Positions 11,184 through 22,810 of a DNA stretch of 64,000 nt are shown one piece after another (the stretch's first letter is position 1; each line of letters opens with the position of its first letter). Under the pieces are notes generated by a model that saw only the letters and a program-made list of their open reading frames with translations, made no database searches and was not told the origin of the DNA. Made by a program: the position numbers and the translations under genes. The stretch covers positions 620,001 through 684,000 of the forward strand of contig CM074761.1 in NCBI GenBank assembly GCA_037355855.1, written 5' to 3'. This DNA comes from Pseudo-nitzschia pungens. Lineage: Eukaryota > Bacillariophyta > Bacillariophyceae > Bacillariales > Bacillariaceae.

Positions 11184-14100
11184 AAACGACTCGTTCCCAG
11201 GCCGAGACGGGCGTCGTCACTTTGTTTCGGAAACGAGAATTCCATCGCTTTGGCAAACCACCGAAGCGACATACAATGTAGTATGGTATTCGATTCCGTG
11301 CAATCGCTATTCGTAATATAAAGATACAGTCTTAATCAACTTTTGTACCGTATACATTTCGGCGAGTTGTCGAATCCTCCGCTTTCATAGACGACATCAG
11401 TGTTCAACGCCGTCACAACCACAGCCATCCCAACAACGCCCTGAGACCACCGCACTCGAGCGTACTTTTGTGAAAATCCATCCAAAACGCCAGTGTCCCT
11501 CTCAACTGCACCATTCCAACGGAGGCAATCTCCTTTCAAACACGCATTCGACGAGAGTGTCAAAACATGCCGCGAAAACCATGCACACTGCTACATCCTA
11601 GATGAACAGATTTCGTCTTTTCTTATATCTCGATGTAGGAGTCTTAGTAAACAACGAAAACAAGAAACCGAAACAGATGTCAAATAACATGACGAAAATC
11701 GACTGGAAATATGATGAAAAGGACGACGGGAAAAGCGGGTAGGGATGACGACGATAAAGATGACGATGATGAAACACCCGAAGGCGCCACCCCCACCTAA
11801 CTATATAACGGAATCCCGACCTCATCACAATCTACCAGCCAGTTCTCTGACAGCAAAGCCCCAATCTCAACGTCACCCAGCGGCGTCCCTGAAAGCGAAG
11901 CCCGCGGCTATTGGATTCCCAGCAGCTTCCATTTTAGTCAAGCCCTAATCTTGATGTCACCCAGCGGTTCCCTGAGACCGACGACCCGTCCTTTTCACCC
12001 GTTGTATGATTCGGTCACCCATCTCCCCCAGATCCTACCAATACCAGTTAACCTCTCGCCACGAGTCTACAAGTAGCAAACGTTCTCCAGTGCAACCTGC
12101 TGCCAACCAGTAGAAAACATAGCTTTCGAATGAATACTACTGCTCTTGTAACACATAACGTGCACTGTAAATACAATCGACGAGAGCCTTCGTGCGCTAT
12201 TGCAAGAACGCAATGTAGCACCAGCAAATCCTTCAAACCATTGCGATACGTCGCATCTGTTGCCGACCATTCAGACTTGCCATTGGAATCCAGTGTGGGT
12301 CTTCGTTTTTCACGATGCGGTTCGAACTCGCAAAATCACAATGGCTTGGGAAAGGAAAATTTCGAAGCCGCATTTGAAGTTTGAACGATAGCCGAACGAA
12401 CGAAGTTTTCGAAGTCTCGTTGAATACCCAGTTCCTCACTATGGTGAAGCAAATTTTGCGATGGGCACTTTCGCTCCTTGGACACTGTTTCGTGTCTTGT
12501 ACTTGATTCTAATCGGTTAAGGGGTGTTAGCCGGGTTGCGACGGAGGAACGGGAGCTCGAGCAGGCGTTGCTACTGCCACCACGACTTTGACTGCCAGTG
12601 TCTTTCCTCCTAACCCCAATACAGAACTTGCTGACAGTGAGCGTTCCCTTCCTTTCAGAGTGAAACCTGAATCGCCCGTTGCATTAGTTTGAATTCTGGG
12701 TGAACGGGATTATCAAATAATGAAATAAGTAATGATCTTCCACGAAAGGGAGCGCAATCAAACGATAGTCTCGTTTCTAATGCTGCTGCTGCTGCTTCCA
12801 GCTCTACGTCCATTTACACTTGTAAACACGTTAAAGCAGAATGAAAGAAACGAATTCATCATGAAGTAATGATGAAAATGTCAAACGAAAGGTTAGGGAT
12901 TTGAGGCAGGACGTGACTCCTGCTGAGGCCGATGATATCGGTTTCAGATACAGTACTATGCTTATCGCAACAACTATATGAACGAAACAAAAACAAATGA
13001 AGAGATGATGAAACGGCGAGTCAAAGAGTTGTTGACAGGATGCAAAACCTAGCTACTGCAGTGACTGTTAATGCGATTGCGATAGCGACAATTGTAATTG
13101 TTATTGTTTCTCCTGTTACTATGATTTCTTTGGGATCGGATTGACTCGTTCCAACGATTCTCCGCTTCGAAACCCACTTGGATGGTTCCAATGACCATGA
13201 CACAGGACCTCGAAGATTGATTTTTACTTTTGTTGTTCTGTGCAACTGGCAAGTGTCAATGACTAGTGAAAAGACAGATGGACATGGTCGACGAAGTTGA
13301 TGACGATGGTGACAGTGGCAATAGTTACGATGATGAATTCATCGGTCCGTCGCACGTCTCTCGTCGTCATTGGTTTGGAATCGTTTTTGTTTCTCGTCGT
13401 TCGTTTGATTTGCATCGCTTCACACAAAGCCACATGCCGTGCCTCTCCAGATGATGTGAATGCCTCGCGCAGTACTGCTGATATCGTTCTTTTCGATTTC
13501 AAAAAGCTAGTGCGTGCGAGAACCTTTCTCGTGGTACGTAGATTCCGTGTTGGGGTGAACAGCTGCAGCAACCGTAATCAATGCATGTTGATAAGAAATT
13601 CAAGAGTATAGTTCAAACGAGATGCATTGTTGTTTGCATTCGATTTGCATTCCATGCAAGCACACAAACGAACGCACACACGGTAAATGTACACACCAGT
13701 CAATACGTTCGCGTTCCTTCACAACGACAAACGCACGACTTGAAGAAGCCTTTCGTACAGAAAGAAAAGTTTTCGTAATATAAAAGTTATCGCCTCGCTA
13801 GTGAAGATAGTTTACAAGTCGTAAGCTAGAATGATATCAGCCCATCCACAGTTTTGAATGGAGAATATGGACTCTCATCCGAGGCACTTGCATCGGTCTC
13901 GGTCAGTCGTATGTAGTCGAGCAAATCAGAAATACCTCATTCCCTGCATCCCTCTTACTAGTGCGTTTTCATTCGGAATGAAATGTACAAAGATTCTCGT
14001 CGACGAGAACGCCGCTGGAGCTATGAGAGTGGGAAATGTGTTGGATCGCAAGAACAAGAAATCTTCTGAGATTGATACTCGTACCGGTAGTAAGGTTTAC

Positions 14101-14670
14101 CTTAGTGTTCGCAAATCTTGCTTCGTTCTCCAAATTTTTTTTCAATTCAAAAAATAACTTCGCGTGCGCGCCATTTGTGGCTTGCATGTGTGGGTCGCCG
14201 CGCTCGGTTGCGCGCTCGATTTGGGAATCGCCAATGACACCTCTACTGGTAGTTCGTACGACTGAACGAGAGGCGAACCAGTCCCTGTACGATGCAGGCA
14301 AGCTTTACCGGGAAAAGTAAGAGCGCCACCAACAAGCAATAGTCTCATCAAAATGGGATACCAGTCGACCGTTGTGAGGTTGAGATGATTCCCACTGCCG
14401 GCGCAGTGATTCATTCATTCCCTCCTTTCTAATTATTCGTTGACAGCGAAAGCTTCCACAGAATTGATTTGAGAACGGAGTGCTTCGTATTACAGGACAG
14501 TAACCTTACAGTACAGGATCAATAATACACGCCATAACGAAACGATAATCTCCATTGAACCCATTCATATACGTGCCGGAAGCAACATAAACACGACGAA
14601 GAGCAAAGAGGAGCTGAGAAGCCATTCCGCAATTCCGCAATCGAAGTCCTGAAAGCCAAGCAACGACAGC
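11184..14670. other. Long gene-poor stretch
   Basis: About 3.5 kb without a supported gene. Many short frames occur on both strands but none carries a domain, consistent codon bias or clear splice borders. It includes a (TGC)n tract at 12781-12796 and an ATG/GATGAC-rich stretch near 11740-11770. Regulatory DNA of the downstream membrane-protein gene, or an unrecognised noncoding transcript, could lie here. Confidence 0.4.
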
Positions 14671-15447
14671 ATGCCCACGGTGAAACGCGGAGAATCATCC
14701 ACCCAGCGCTCCACTTACACGATTTCGAACCCCACCAAAACAAACCCCGCTTACAGATCCATCCACAGAAACTACGAACCCTTTCTCAACTACATTCGCA
14801 ACCACGCGGACATCGACGACGCGACAGTGGAACGCGCCGAACGGAAATTTGGAGGAATGAGCAGCAGCAGCAGCAGCAGCAGCAATAGTAACGGCAGCAG
14901 CGGGACGTCTGCTTCCGTGGTTGGCATCGGCAACTTTCGGGACCAGGCCTCGGTCGCGGCCCAGAAGAAGCAGGAGAGGGACGACGCTCGGCACGCCGAC
15001 CTCCACGCGAACTATAAGCACGGATCCTACGCCGACGAGGACAAGATTTTCTTGCTCAAGCGGGAAATCGATTCTCTTCGGGGGCAGCTGAGGGAGAGCA
15101 ATGGAGGCGGCGGCAAGTTCACAAGATCCTTCGCCATGCGCCGCAGTGGCACAAACAACGCGTTCACGGGGACATCGTTCTCGGTGCTGCTGGTAGTCTG
15201 TTTGTTGCTGGTAGCAGCGCGGACCATCAAGCGAAGGATTGCAGGGATTCGTTCGGCAAACTCGTTGCTGGACCGAGCCGAAGCCGAGGCGGCCAGAAGC
15301 ACGGGCGTTTCGAACACGACCGTGGGATCGGGCTGGTTCGAGCTGTCGGCGTCTTCTGGATCTGCTCCGTCGTCATCGTCGATGTCGTCGTCCTGGGTGC
15401 CTCCGGCCTCCGACGACGCATCTACGGCGCAGATTTCGTTCTTGTAA
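14671..15447 (+). CDS. Unknown single-pass membrane protein with poly-Ser tract
   Basis: 258 residues, unrecognised. Visible features: a hydrophilic N-terminal half; a Ser run (about residues 64-73) encoded by an (AGC)n microsatellite at 14860-14883; a charged segment with coiled-coil character near residues 120-140 (EDKIFLLKREIDSLRGQL); one hydrophobic helix at about residues 168-185 (SFSVLLVVCLLLVAA) followed by basic residues; and a Ser-rich C-terminus. The layout of helix then tail resembles proteins with a cytosolic coiled coil and a tail-side anchor, such as SNAREs or golgins, but no family signature was found. The ATG at 14671 is the first in frame. Confidence 0.65.
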   Translation: MPTVKRGESSTQRSTYTISNPTKTNPAYRSIHRNYEPFLNYIRNHADIDDATVERAERKFGGMSSSSSSSSNSNGSSGTSASVVGIGNFRDQASVAAQKKQERDDARHADLHANYKHGSYADEDKIFLLKREIDSLRGQLRESNGGGGKFTRSFAMRRSGTNNAFTGTSFSVLLVVCLLLVAARTIKRRIAGIRSANSLLDRAEAEAARSTGVSNTTVGSGWFELSASSGSAPSSSSMSSSWVPPASDDASTAQISFL

Positions 15448-16781
15448 GAAGCAAGAGAAGCTTGGCTCGGAAGGAAACGATTGAAGGCTGCCGAGCAGGC
15501 GAGGAATGATCGAGGTCGCTTCGCATCCTAGCCAGGAATATGGAACGAGCGCTCGGAGCAGACTCAACGTTGTCCTTTTGGCTCCAGAGCGCGAACAGGA
15601 ACCAAATCGAATCCAATCCCACTAAACAAACCAAACCAAACCAAACCAAACCAGCACGATTGCGAGTGGCATCCTTTGTGCACCGAATGATTCATACGTA
15701 CGCACCCAACACCAGGGGAAGGTTGGGCCTGCATTGTATGGTCGAGTGAAAAGAAAGCGAGTTCTATAGCATCGCGAAGGGGCGCGTTTCTTTAACATCA
15801 TCTCTGCAGGGTCCATTGGGTTTGCAAGCTATTTCGCGAACCATGGAAATCGACATATTGTAATGTACTAGTCTTTATTATGATTGATTGAATCGACCTT
15901 GGGCTTCAGTGCTTCGTAGTCATCTTGTTTACCTGTGGATCGTGTGGTAGATTGGTTACAATATATCTCCCATACTACTATATGAATCAATCATGCCGTT
16001 GCAGTAATGCAATGGATATTACTAATACTACTAGTAGGATGGCAGCCAGTAGTATCACAACAATTTGTTGTTGTATTACTTGTTCTAGTATCCTACCTAC
16101 CACCAGCGAATGCCGCCGTTCTCATCCTCTCCTGCTCTGGTGGTGCTGGTACCTACTACTACGAGTAATGTGTCCGATAACCTCCAACTCCTGAAGCCAA
16201 AGTTGCCGTTGTCTTGAGCTACCTTCTGCATCCTTTCCCCCTCCCATAGCTATGGCTTGTTTACCCACCCCTCCTCTTCCCACTTACGTTGGAATGTGGA
16301 CTACGAGTACGCGTACACTATTACCGTATTGCTGACAGGGTCAGAAGGAATCAGGCCATTGTTTTTACTCGCGGATACTGTCATCAGACACGAAGTAGGC
16401 CGAAAAAATTCGAGCTCGCAGATCCAAATCTCACCACGAATTCCGCAAGGCGAAAAAATAAAGTACCGGTAGAAGATAAGGTTATCGTATCGTGGGTTCG
16501 GAGTCTACTCTTCTGGCAAAAGTGTGTCAGGTTTTCGCTGATGCGTGGTTTCCGAAATTGAAAATACCGTTCAGCTGTGCCGATTTCATAATATTGAAGT
16601 CCTTGTCGTTCTTTCGAAATTCTTTTGGAGTCAATTGATGAATCCTTGCGTCTGCTCATTTCCGACCACCAACCCGATACGGTAGGTTTGCACCCAAAGG
16701 CACGAGGCAACAGTAGTAGTTGCTCCGCAGATTAACGTTCTCGATTTGCATCTCTTCTCGAGAGAACAAGAGGAAACCATC
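15448..16781. other. Intergenic region
   Basis: No supported gene. It holds a pentanucleotide repeat (15624-15653), TAG/ACTACT-rich palindromic tracts at 16015-16170, and CG-containing TACGAGTACGCGTAC motifs near 16300. Confidence 0.4.
15624..15653 (+). repeat. Pentanucleotide microsatellite (AAACC)n
   Basis: About five to six tandem AAACC units downstream of the unknown membrane-protein gene. Confidence 0.85.
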
Positions 16782-18714
16782 ATGCCACCGCGCGAGAATC
16801 TGGACGACAACGACGACGGATTGTCGATGACGTTGGGCTTGCGGCAGCCCGCGGCGGACGGATCGGTGGACGAACAAACCTCGCTATTGCCGGGAAATTC
16901 GATGATGATTCCCATCAAAACCGCTCCGAGTGCAAGAAAGCGACATCCCTGGCCATTGCTGGCGAAGCGAGAAGTGAAGATCCAATCCAAGATATTTTTG
17001 CCGGCCCTGCAGTCCATGGTTCCTGTCCAAGATCCCGTGGTTCATCACTCTCCGGATCCTGGGAGAAATGGACGCCGCCAACCAAGAAGGGAGCGGAGAC
17101 CCTGCAAAGGGAGTGGAACTGGCGGCGGCTGCCCTGGCGACGACGCTGTGCAACGTCACGGGTTTGAGCATGTGCGTGGGCTTTTCTTTTGCGCTGAGCA
17201 CCCTGGCAGGGCAGGCCAAGGGCGAGATGCTGTCCAGAACCTCCCGGGCCAGAGCGGCGGCGACCAATGCCGATGCATTAGAGTCCCAATCGCAGTCCAT
17301 CACCGAAAACGACAAGAGCGACTCGTGCGATGACGACTGCGAGGCCTCAACTCCCAACACCACCGTCGTCTTTCTTCTGCGGGGATTGATCATCCAGATT
17401 ATGCTGGTCCTCCCGATCGGAATGTGGTGGCTTCACGGCATCGATTCCTTTCTGGTTCGGTTGGGGCAGACGCCGGAACTCGCGGAACACGCCGCCACCT
17501 ACCTGAAAATCCTCGTGCCCTCGCTCTGGGTGTACTCCGTCCAATGGACCATCACCGCATGGTGCAACAGCATCGGCATGGCGGACGTCCCCGCGAGGGC
17601 ATCCACGCTCGGAGTGCTGCTGCACGTTCCCTTCAACGTGCTGTTTTGTTACGGTCTGGGCATGGGGTACCTGGGCTGCGCTTTCGCGACCGTTTGCTTC
17701 CAGGTGGTCACGTGCGTCTACATTGTCTCGTACCTCGTCTGGAACGCCTCCGGAAGGGATCGGGTCCTGACGCAGACGGGAGGCCGAGCCGTGGGCCGGA
17801 AAAGCCTGACGCTGCGCAACGAGCTAGTTATAGCGGTCGGGTCCCTCCGGGGCTTTTGCGACTACCTGGCGCTGGCGATTCCCGGAATCGTTGCCATTTC
17901 GGAGTGGTGGGCCTCCGAGGTGGCGATTTTCTTGAGCGGACGCCTCGCTCCCAACCCCCAGGTGACGCTTTCGGCCATGACCATCTACCAGAGCATCAAC
18001 AGCTTTTGTTTCATGTGCCCCTCGGCCTTTTCCGTTGCCGGAACCGCCCGCGTCGGGAACCTGCTGGGGGCGGGGGACCACTCGGGAGCTTCCATTGCCG
18101 GGAACGTCAGCGTCCTGTCGACCGCCGTTTTCAGCGGGGCTCTGGGGTTGCTCCTCTACACGATGCCCCACACCTTCCTGCCGAGCCTCTTTGTGTCGGA
18201 GGACGAGCACAGGGCCATCGTCGAACAGACGGCCGCGACCATTCCGTTTCTGGCGGTGTACGTCTTTGCCGATGGCGTCCAAACGGGACTCAACGGAATC
18301 ATAAAGGGCTGCGGCCGGCAAAAAGTCATGGTTCCGATCGTGCTCTTTGCCTACTGGACGGTCGGCGTTCCGCTGGCCTATTACTTCGGATTGCACCGGA
18401 GCAACGGAAACGACGACCTCTGCCGACACCTCGGTGAGACGGATGGCATGGTCCTGTGCGGTGACGTTGGGTTGGTGACGGGCATGACCATCGGAACCTG
18501 GGTCCACATGCTCCTGACCGCGACCGTCGTGGTTTGCACGACGGACTGGAAGATCGAGGCCTACAAGGCCAAGCTGCGGGTCGCGGGGGATTCCAAGGCG
18601 AGCCTGCAAAAACAGAGGCAGAAGCAGCGAAAAGAGCTGGAGCATTCCGAATCCGAGGAGGACTTTCAACGCAAGCAACGCCTGAGGGCGACAAAGAGCG
18701 ACGGCAATCTTTGA
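16782..18714 (+). CDS. MATE-family multidrug/toxin exporter, frame interrupted near N-terminus
   Basis: Cation-coupled secondary exporter with twelve predicted helices. The N-terminal piece (MPPRENLDDNDDG... to KIQSKIFLPAL) is in one frame and the transporter body in the next. Joining requires skipping one base between about 17005 and 17047, simplest as one C of CCC at 17034-17036. That gives about 643 residues. MATE signatures in the body: ELAAAALATTLCNVTGLSMCVGFSFALSTLAGQAKGE (helix 2), then SLWVYSVQWTITAWC, ARASTLGVLLHVPFN, and in the second half GTARVGNLLGAGDHSGA and FADGVQTGLNGIIKGCGRQK. A hydrophilic loop of about 40 residues rich in Ser/Asp sits after helix 2. The basic, Gln-rich C-terminus lies past the last helix. 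Substrate unknown; GC content is higher than in flanking DNA, as in most genes here. Confidence 0.85.
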
Positions 18715-20404
18715 CGAGGAAACCAATGGCTAGAGAGACAACGGGAGGATTGCGGGTTTCGTAATTACCACCATTTGGTGTAAAAATGGCAACGACCTTC
18801 CGACTATGCGACATCCGAATCAGAGGGGAGCGATCTTCGTCCCTTCGTGTCAACCGAACTAGAATAGAACTACAGCAATACCGACTAAACTAAAGGAATA
18901 ATACCGATCTAGAATTTGCTTGATTTGTAGCGCCGCGGAGCTCTTCCGGCTGTCGCTTTGCTTGCGTATCGAGTCACGCCAAACACATTTGAATCCGAAT
19001 CAAACGAACCACACGTACTCCGTTGACGACACTCCTCTGAACCTTACGTCCGTCATGAATTCGTAAACTAGTGAGATCCATAAAGCACATAATGAATAAA
19101 GATGATTTCGAAGTCTTCCGCCTCAAAAGGTCTCGGCCTGGAATATCTTTGTTGCCGACTGTAACCAGAGCGGAGATCGTCTCGACTGGAGTTCCGTCCG
19201 CAACGGACGGAGGAAATGCCACAGACAAACCGAGAACAACGAAGAGAGAGGGAGCAAACTTGTTGCTCTCGAGGTTGTGGTACGTGTAGCAAAATCATTT
19301 CAAACAGGAATTTATTCGTCACGAATTCATCGTACGTACTGCTTTGAGAGGGATGCACTTTGAAACTGCATAGTTGAAATGAACCTCGTAAGAAGAAGGG
19401 TGTTTCAATGCGGCACAATGGTGACGAAGTTGCACAATTATCCCTAAATCATTGCGTGAAACCCGAAACCAGAGATCATTACGACGAACGTCGGTGCTTG
19501 CTTTGTCTTTGATGTCCCTGCAATACTATTACCAATAATGATCCCACTGAATCACCACCAAGCAGTTCGTACTACTACTACTACTAGTACATACAAGAAC
19601 CGATGTGGTCTACTACTCTTCTTTATGAATATCAGTGTTATTATTGCTACTTATCAGTACTAGTATTCTCTTTTTGAAGATGGAAATGGTGCTCCTCAGA
19701 GGACTGACTGAAAACACAGAAGAAGTTGACAAACAAGAACAACCTGCCAGAGATTCACAGAAGTCAAGAGAGTGGTGGCAAGAAGAAACAGCTCTTGCAA
19801 GCTACTACAGTCAACAGGGAGTCCTTTATAGGGAGAGAGAGGGAAATAAAACATTCAACGCACGGATCGACAGTGTCGTACTTAGATGAGTCTCGGAGAT
19901 CTGCATGTCTTGTTTGTTTTCCACCAACCCCCTTCGATTATTCGGAATTCGAAGGAACCATTCGACCATTCGAACGAGATGAGATGACGACGATGATGAT
20001 GATTGATTCAATCTCAAAATCGATCGATCGATTGATTGATTCGATCGATGATCGATGACAACAACGGAAGAGCCGTGCACGCATTCCAAAATCTCGATTG
20101 ATTTTTGATTCACCAATCACCCATCTGACGCCAAATCACGAAGAAGCACAACGACGTATTCCATCGGTCGAATTGAGAATCAAATCCTGTCCTGACGGTG
20201 GCCGACAAAGGAGCGATCGCCGATCGACCCAGCAACAGAAACCCCCCAATGGATTCTCGGACCCGATTTCAATTACTTCTACGTTATACGGTTCTCCAAG
20301 AATAGCGCGTAGCGTTGTCGAGTCCCTTCAAAATCACTCTGCGAGTTCAAGAACGAGCACGAGCACGAGCACGAGGCCGCTGTTCCCGTGTCTGCAGTCT
20401 TGCG
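18715..20404. other. Intergenic region
   Basis: 1.7 kb without a supported gene. It holds an ACTACT triplet tract at 19568-19590 and a CGAT/GATT palindromic cluster at 19988-20058. The upstream 90 bases of the next gene's frame (from 20315) lack an ATG and were not counted as coding. Confidence 0.4.
19988..20058 (+). repeat. CGAT/GATT palindromic cluster
   Basis: Overlapping GAT, CGAT and GATT units, many self-complementary (for example ATCGATCGAT), about 350 bases upstream of the CmcJ-like gene. It could form hairpins. Confidence 0.6.
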
Positions 20405-22111
20405 ATGACACTTGCAACGGTATTCACTTGCGCCGCAACGGTTGCGGTTGGGACGCTCGTGTTCGTGCTTGGTCCTCTCTGTTTTGAACCGGTTTCTTCC
20501 TTTCAGCCAGAACTACTGCGGACTGCAAGAAGGACAACAGCAGCAGTAACTGCACCTTCCGGTCACGGTTCGCGGTTTCGTCGTTGTGATTGTTTCTTCC
20601 ACAAACGATACGACTGTCACTGTGCCGGCAGAAGTATTCGTAGCGCGCTGGGACAACAAAAAGAAGAGCATCAAGGACAAGGACAAGGACAAAAAGAGCG
20701 AATACTGGAACTGGAATCATCGCGCAACCTTCTCGATTCACCATCTCCAGAGCAGCAACAAGAAGAACAAGAACAACGACCATGGACAACCGCCATGGTG
20801 GATTATTCTGGCGCAAACGAATACATCGAGGCCCACTATGGAAGGCATCCGTCGCTACAAAGTACCTTGTGGAAAAATAGGACTGCTGCTGCCACTCCTG
20901 CTGCTTCGTACTTTTCGAGGGGGAACCAACCAAGCAACCCCGACACGAGTACTCGTAGCGATGTAGTAGAAGAAAGGATTTACAACGGGAGACAAGTGAT
21001 GCCAATCCAAATGGCGTGTGCAACCAACACGAACGGTAGCACGAACAGGGATAACGCAATCGCGGGCCACGCCGGCAACAATCGCAACCATCGCAGCGAG
21101 AACAACGCCTCCACCGCCGCCTGTCATCGCACCACGATGGAACGCTATGGAATGACACTGGTTCATTCTCCCACGGCCGTGAGGAATTGGACGGATCCGC
21201 GAGCGATCCAAGACAGTTACGTTCGGGAATTGGAAGCCCTGCTCCCTTGTCTGTTTTCGTCCGGGATCCACATGCACTGTTTCTGGAACCCGATGCTCCG
21301 GGGAGAAGCCCTCGAGCTGTCGCCTCCCCGGAACGACAAAGGTAACGACCAAGACGATGACGATGACGATGATAACGAAGCCGTTCCCGACATTCCCACC
21401 GCGAATGTTGCTTCCATGGTGCACATCGACACCGACATTGGTGCGTACGAATCTCTCGACGAGTTTCTCGCCATCGTCGAAGCGAACCGGGTACCACGAG
21501 GAACAACGACGACGCCGCCCTTCGATCGAGCACGGTGGGCGTCCGCGATTCTGGAGGACCGAAAGCGCTTCGTGGTGGTCAACTTTTGGCGAAACACCCA
21601 TCCCGATCTCCCCGTCACGATGTCGAACCGGCCACTCGCGATCCTGTCAACCCGTTACAGGGACGATGATCGAACAAACCACGCCGCAACAGATACAGAT
21701 ACCGACGGGATCCTTCCCGCATTTCCCCATGTCCGCCCGGACACGGAACGGAGCAAATGGTATTGCTTTCCGAACATGACCAACGACGAGTTGCTGATCT
21801 TTTATCAGTACGACAGAGCCGTCAAACAGCCCTCGGATCTCTGGCACTGCGCGATATCCCAGGCACCGGCTGCCAACGCGGATGGTGCCGAGCCGCGGCA
21901 GCGCGCCACCGAAACAAACACGACGACGACAACGAGAACACCCGGCAGAGAGTCCTTTGACATTCGGGCCCTGGTGGTCTTTGACGAAGCGGTGCCTCCC
22001 GACGAGGATCGGTTTCATCCGGGACGGATACGGCCCGTGCTTTCGTTCGAGGAGAGTGGTTGCTTTTGCGATGAGCAGGGACTGGCGAGGACCAACAAAG
22101 AAGAGCAATAA
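20405..22111 (+). CDS. CmcJ/NvfI-family oxygenase-like protein with plastid-type presequence
   Basis: Similar to the CmcJ/AsaB/NvfI family, 2-oxoglutarate/iron-dependent-type oxygenases best known from bacterial cephamycin and fungal secondary metabolism. 568 residues from the first ATG. N-terminus: hydrophobic residues about 5-25, then SSFQP, which fits a plastid signal junction before Phe. A low-complexity Gln/Asn/Thr-rich linker follows, then the domain from about residue 265. Family landmarks: MVHIDTDIGA (about 338, an HxD candidate for metal binding), FVVVNFWRN then RPLAILSTRY (about 390-415), WYCFPNMTNDELLIFYQYDR (about 450), LWHCA (about 480, candidate distal His) and GRESFDIRALVVFDE (about 515). 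An acidic Asp run sits near residue 320. Catalytic roles are inferred from family pattern. No neighbouring biosynthetic genes suggest a cluster. Confidence 0.78.
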   Translation: MTLATVFTCAATVAVGTLVFVLGPLCFEPVSSFQPELLRTARRTTAAVTAPSGHGSRFRRCDCFFHKRYDCHCAGRSIRSALGQQKEEHQGQGQGQKERILELESSRNLLDSPSPEQQQEEQEQRPWTTAMVDYSGANEYIEAHYGRHPSLQSTLWKNRTAAATPAASYFSRGNQPSNPDTSTRSDVVEERIYNGRQVMPIQMACATNTNGSTNRDNAIAGHAGNNRNHRSENNASTAACHRTTMERYGMTLVHSPTAVRNWTDPRAIQDSYVRELEALLPCLFSSGIHMHCFWNPMLRGEALELSPPRNDKGNDQDDDDDDDNEAVPDIPTANVASMVHIDTDIGAYESLDEFLAIVEANRVPRGTTTTPPFDRARWASAILEDRKRFVVVNFWRNTHPDLPVTMSNRPLAILSTRYRDDDRTNHAATDTDTDGILPAFPHVRPDTERSKWYCFPNMTNDELLIFYQYDRAVKQPSDLWHCAISQAPAANADGAEPRQRATETNTTTTTRTPGRESFDIRALVVFDEAVPPDEDRFHPGRIRPVLSFEESGCFCDEQGLARTNKEEQ

Positions 22112-22810
22112 TAATAACAACAACAATAGCAAGAGCAGTTGTAATAGAACGGCAGTAAAAAAAATGCGTTCCCCGTTATGACTTTTGACGAAACCAAAGT
22201 TCCCTTTTTTTGTTTTTGCGAAAAAATCGAAGCGATACGCACCGAGCTTTTCCCGTCGTAGTGAGATGTTGACAGAGTCCATGCCCGTAACTATCCGCGC
22301 ATTTCGTTTGTGCTTTGCGGCGAGTAAGGCGGCGATGATATGGGTTGCTCTATTTCATTCATCAATTATTAAAGCTTTAATAATCGTAGCCACTGTCATC
22401 ACTACTGCCATTCGGACCACTATTGAGAAGTATCCGTTCCATCAGGGCCCTGGTCGGTCGACCGGCGGAACTCCTGGTACTCGCAAGATAGATCGAGCCT
22501 GGAATGTGTTTCTTGCGATTCGCCGATGTACTCGTGCTGGTACCTGTCGATGATCGTTGTGTGTTAGAAGCGTATATGTGCCACGGATGGCCCTGGACAG
22601 AAACAGAACAACGAAAATTTGTTTAGGAATTGTCCGTCCAACCAACAAATCAATACTCTGCAATTGACATTCCGCAGAAGAATATATTCCGAAATGCACA
22701 GGACGTATACGCAAAGTCCCTTCCCCACCGACACAACGATCGGAAAAAAAAGAAAAGAAGCCGGATGCCTGTTTCGTTTCGTACCTCATCCATTACCGAG
22801 TTGGTCAGTA
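22112..22810. other. Intergenic region
   Basis: About 700 bases between the 3' ends of two convergent genes. The first 70 bases are AAT/AAC-rich (22100-22145). No gene was recognised. Confidence 0.4.

Noticed and set aside
12290..12340. Possible tRNA (GGTTCGAAC near 12310)
   Set aside because: B-box-like word only; no matching A-box, cloverleaf or acceptor stem could be drawn.
13021..13611. Overlapping frames of about 100 codons on both strands
   Set aside because: No domain, no splice borders and repetitive GATGA/CAATTGT composition; length is within chance.
17424..18437. Long open frame overlapping the MATE gene in another frame
   Set aside because: Very GC-rich third-frame shadow, full of Arg/Pro/Gly; the other frame matches MATE transporters along its length.
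20424..21533. 369-codon minus-strand frame opposite the CmcJ-like gene
   Set aside because: Arg/Ser/Cys-rich antisense shadow with no conserved feature.
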